DNA of 64,000 bases, taken from CAVVTR01 sp963751245. GTDB lineage: Bacteria > Acidobacteriota > Thermoanaerobaculia > Thermoanaerobaculales > Thermoanaerobaculaceae. The first letter of the stretch is position 1. The number at the start of each line of letters is the position of its first letter. This document shows positions 63,648 to 64,000 of this stretch, in pieces. The notes below the pieces were generated by a model, which searched no databases, was not told where the DNA came from, and saw only the letters and a program-made list of their open reading frames with translations. The translations under genes were made by a program, and so were the position numbers. Location of the stretch: assembly GCA_963751245.1 (NCBI GenBank), contig CAVVTR010000009.1:62001-126000 (forward strand), written 5' to 3'.

Positions 63648-64000
63648 TCAGCGTGCCGGGCGGCGCTCCATCCGGGCGAAGCGGCGGGTCTCGCGGAGGT
63701 ACAGCGCGAGGCAGAGGATCGCGAACGCGAGCAGGCCGAGCTGCAGGGCGGTCATTCCCGCCCACACGGTGACGTCCCGGTCGCCGCGGAGGAACTCCAG
63801 GGCGAAGCGCAGGAACGAGTAGCCGCCGAGGTGGAGCAGGAACGCCTTGGGCCAGGGGCCGTCGTGGCGGCGCAGCGACCGGACGAGGCGGACCACCAGC
63901 CAGGCGAGGATGAGGTCGGCGGCGGCCTCGTAGAGCTGGGTGGGGTGCAGCGGCACCGTGACCGTGGCCGAAGGGGACGTGTAGCCGTGCTCGACGCTCC
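63648..64000 (-). CDS. lgt: prolipoprotein diacylglyceryl transferase Lgt, C-terminal part
   Basis: About 117 residues are present; the N-terminus lies outside the window. The Lgt signature is visible: PLHPTQLYEA (catalytic/lipid-binding His-Pro-Thr-Gln) and FALEFLRGD, followed by two more helices (MTALQLGLLAFAILCLALYL) and a basic tail (RETRRFARMERRPAR). Lgt attaches diacylglycerol to the lipobox Cys of prolipoproteins in the inner membrane, for example the putative lipoprotein at 39203-39730. Confidence 0.9.
   Translation of the reverse strand, partial: SVEHGYTSPSATVTVPLHPTQLYEAAADLILAWLVVRLVRSLRRHDGPWPKAFLLHLGGYSFLRFALEFLRGDRDVTVWAGMTALQLGLLAFAILCLALYLRETRRFARMERRPAR

Noticed and set aside
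1..64000. tRNA or rRNA genes
   Set aside because: No cloverleaf-like segment with the T-loop motif or rRNA core sequence was noticed, though a covariance search would be needed to exclude a tRNA.

Overview
The window is very GC-rich chromosomal DNA (about 70% by eye) with tightly packed genes on both strands. Several features suggest a member of the Acidobacteriota, perhaps a Thermoanaerobaculia-like lineage: a TonB-dependent receptor with an N-terminal carboxypeptidase-regulatory domain, several large secreted or periplasmic peptidases (tricorn-like S41, S10, S9A, M1-like), a fused isobutyryl-CoA mutase (IcmF), bactofilin, HtrA, and multiheme cytochromes c. This placement is inferred from gene content; no rRNA or other phylogenetic marker is present.

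Layout. 1-10 kb: a partial polytopic membrane protein, a tricorn-like protease broken by about six frameshifts, a serine carboxypeptidase, and a TonB receptor with a small secreted Cys/His protein upstream. 10-16 kb: TPR protein, MntP and a metallophosphoesterase, three methyltransferase-type proteins (one a DUF2062 fusion), bactofilin. 17-20 kb: a nine-heme secreted cytochrome with its own promoter and terminator. 20-32 kb: HtrA, a VWFA-like secreted protein, an NADP-dependent oxidoreductase, a ferric-reductase-like flavoprotein, an MFS exporter, a CPBP protease and an M1-like peptidase. 32-38.6 kb: a 1,048-residue fusion (RRE-like, radical SAM, ArsM-like methyltransferase, DUF5714) converging with IcmF. 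38.7-48.4 kb: housekeeping and small-molecule genes (APC permease with USP domains, MscS-like channel, NadB, NadC, homocysteine methyltransferase, HflX). 49-54 kb: a five-gene, translationally coupled cytochrome b/multiheme cytochrome c operon (18 and 9 haem sites), probably a quinone-linked extracytoplasmic electron-transfer complex. 54.9-64 kb: a secreted protein, saccharopine-dehydrogenase-like protein, prolyl oligopeptidase, an AT-richer islet with a Fic protein and a zinc-ribbon protein, decayed mobile-element-like DNA, a methyltransferase/glycosyltransferase pair, and the end of lgt.

How the genes fit together: protein and peptide breakdown at the cell surface (four peptidases plus a TonB receptor) would feed amino-acid catabolism, including a branched-chain acyl-CoA mutase. 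The cytochromes supply a respiratory or extracellular electron route. The most unusual item is the RRE/radical-SAM/ArsM-like/DUF5714 fusion; the 18-haem operon and a family of composite palindromic intergenic repeats are next.

Caution: at least eleven single-base frameshifts interrupt otherwise intact genes, several at G/C homopolymers. Sequence or assembly error is the simplest explanation, so frameshifted genes here should not be assumed dead. No tRNA, rRNA, CRISPR array or intact insertion sequence was seen.
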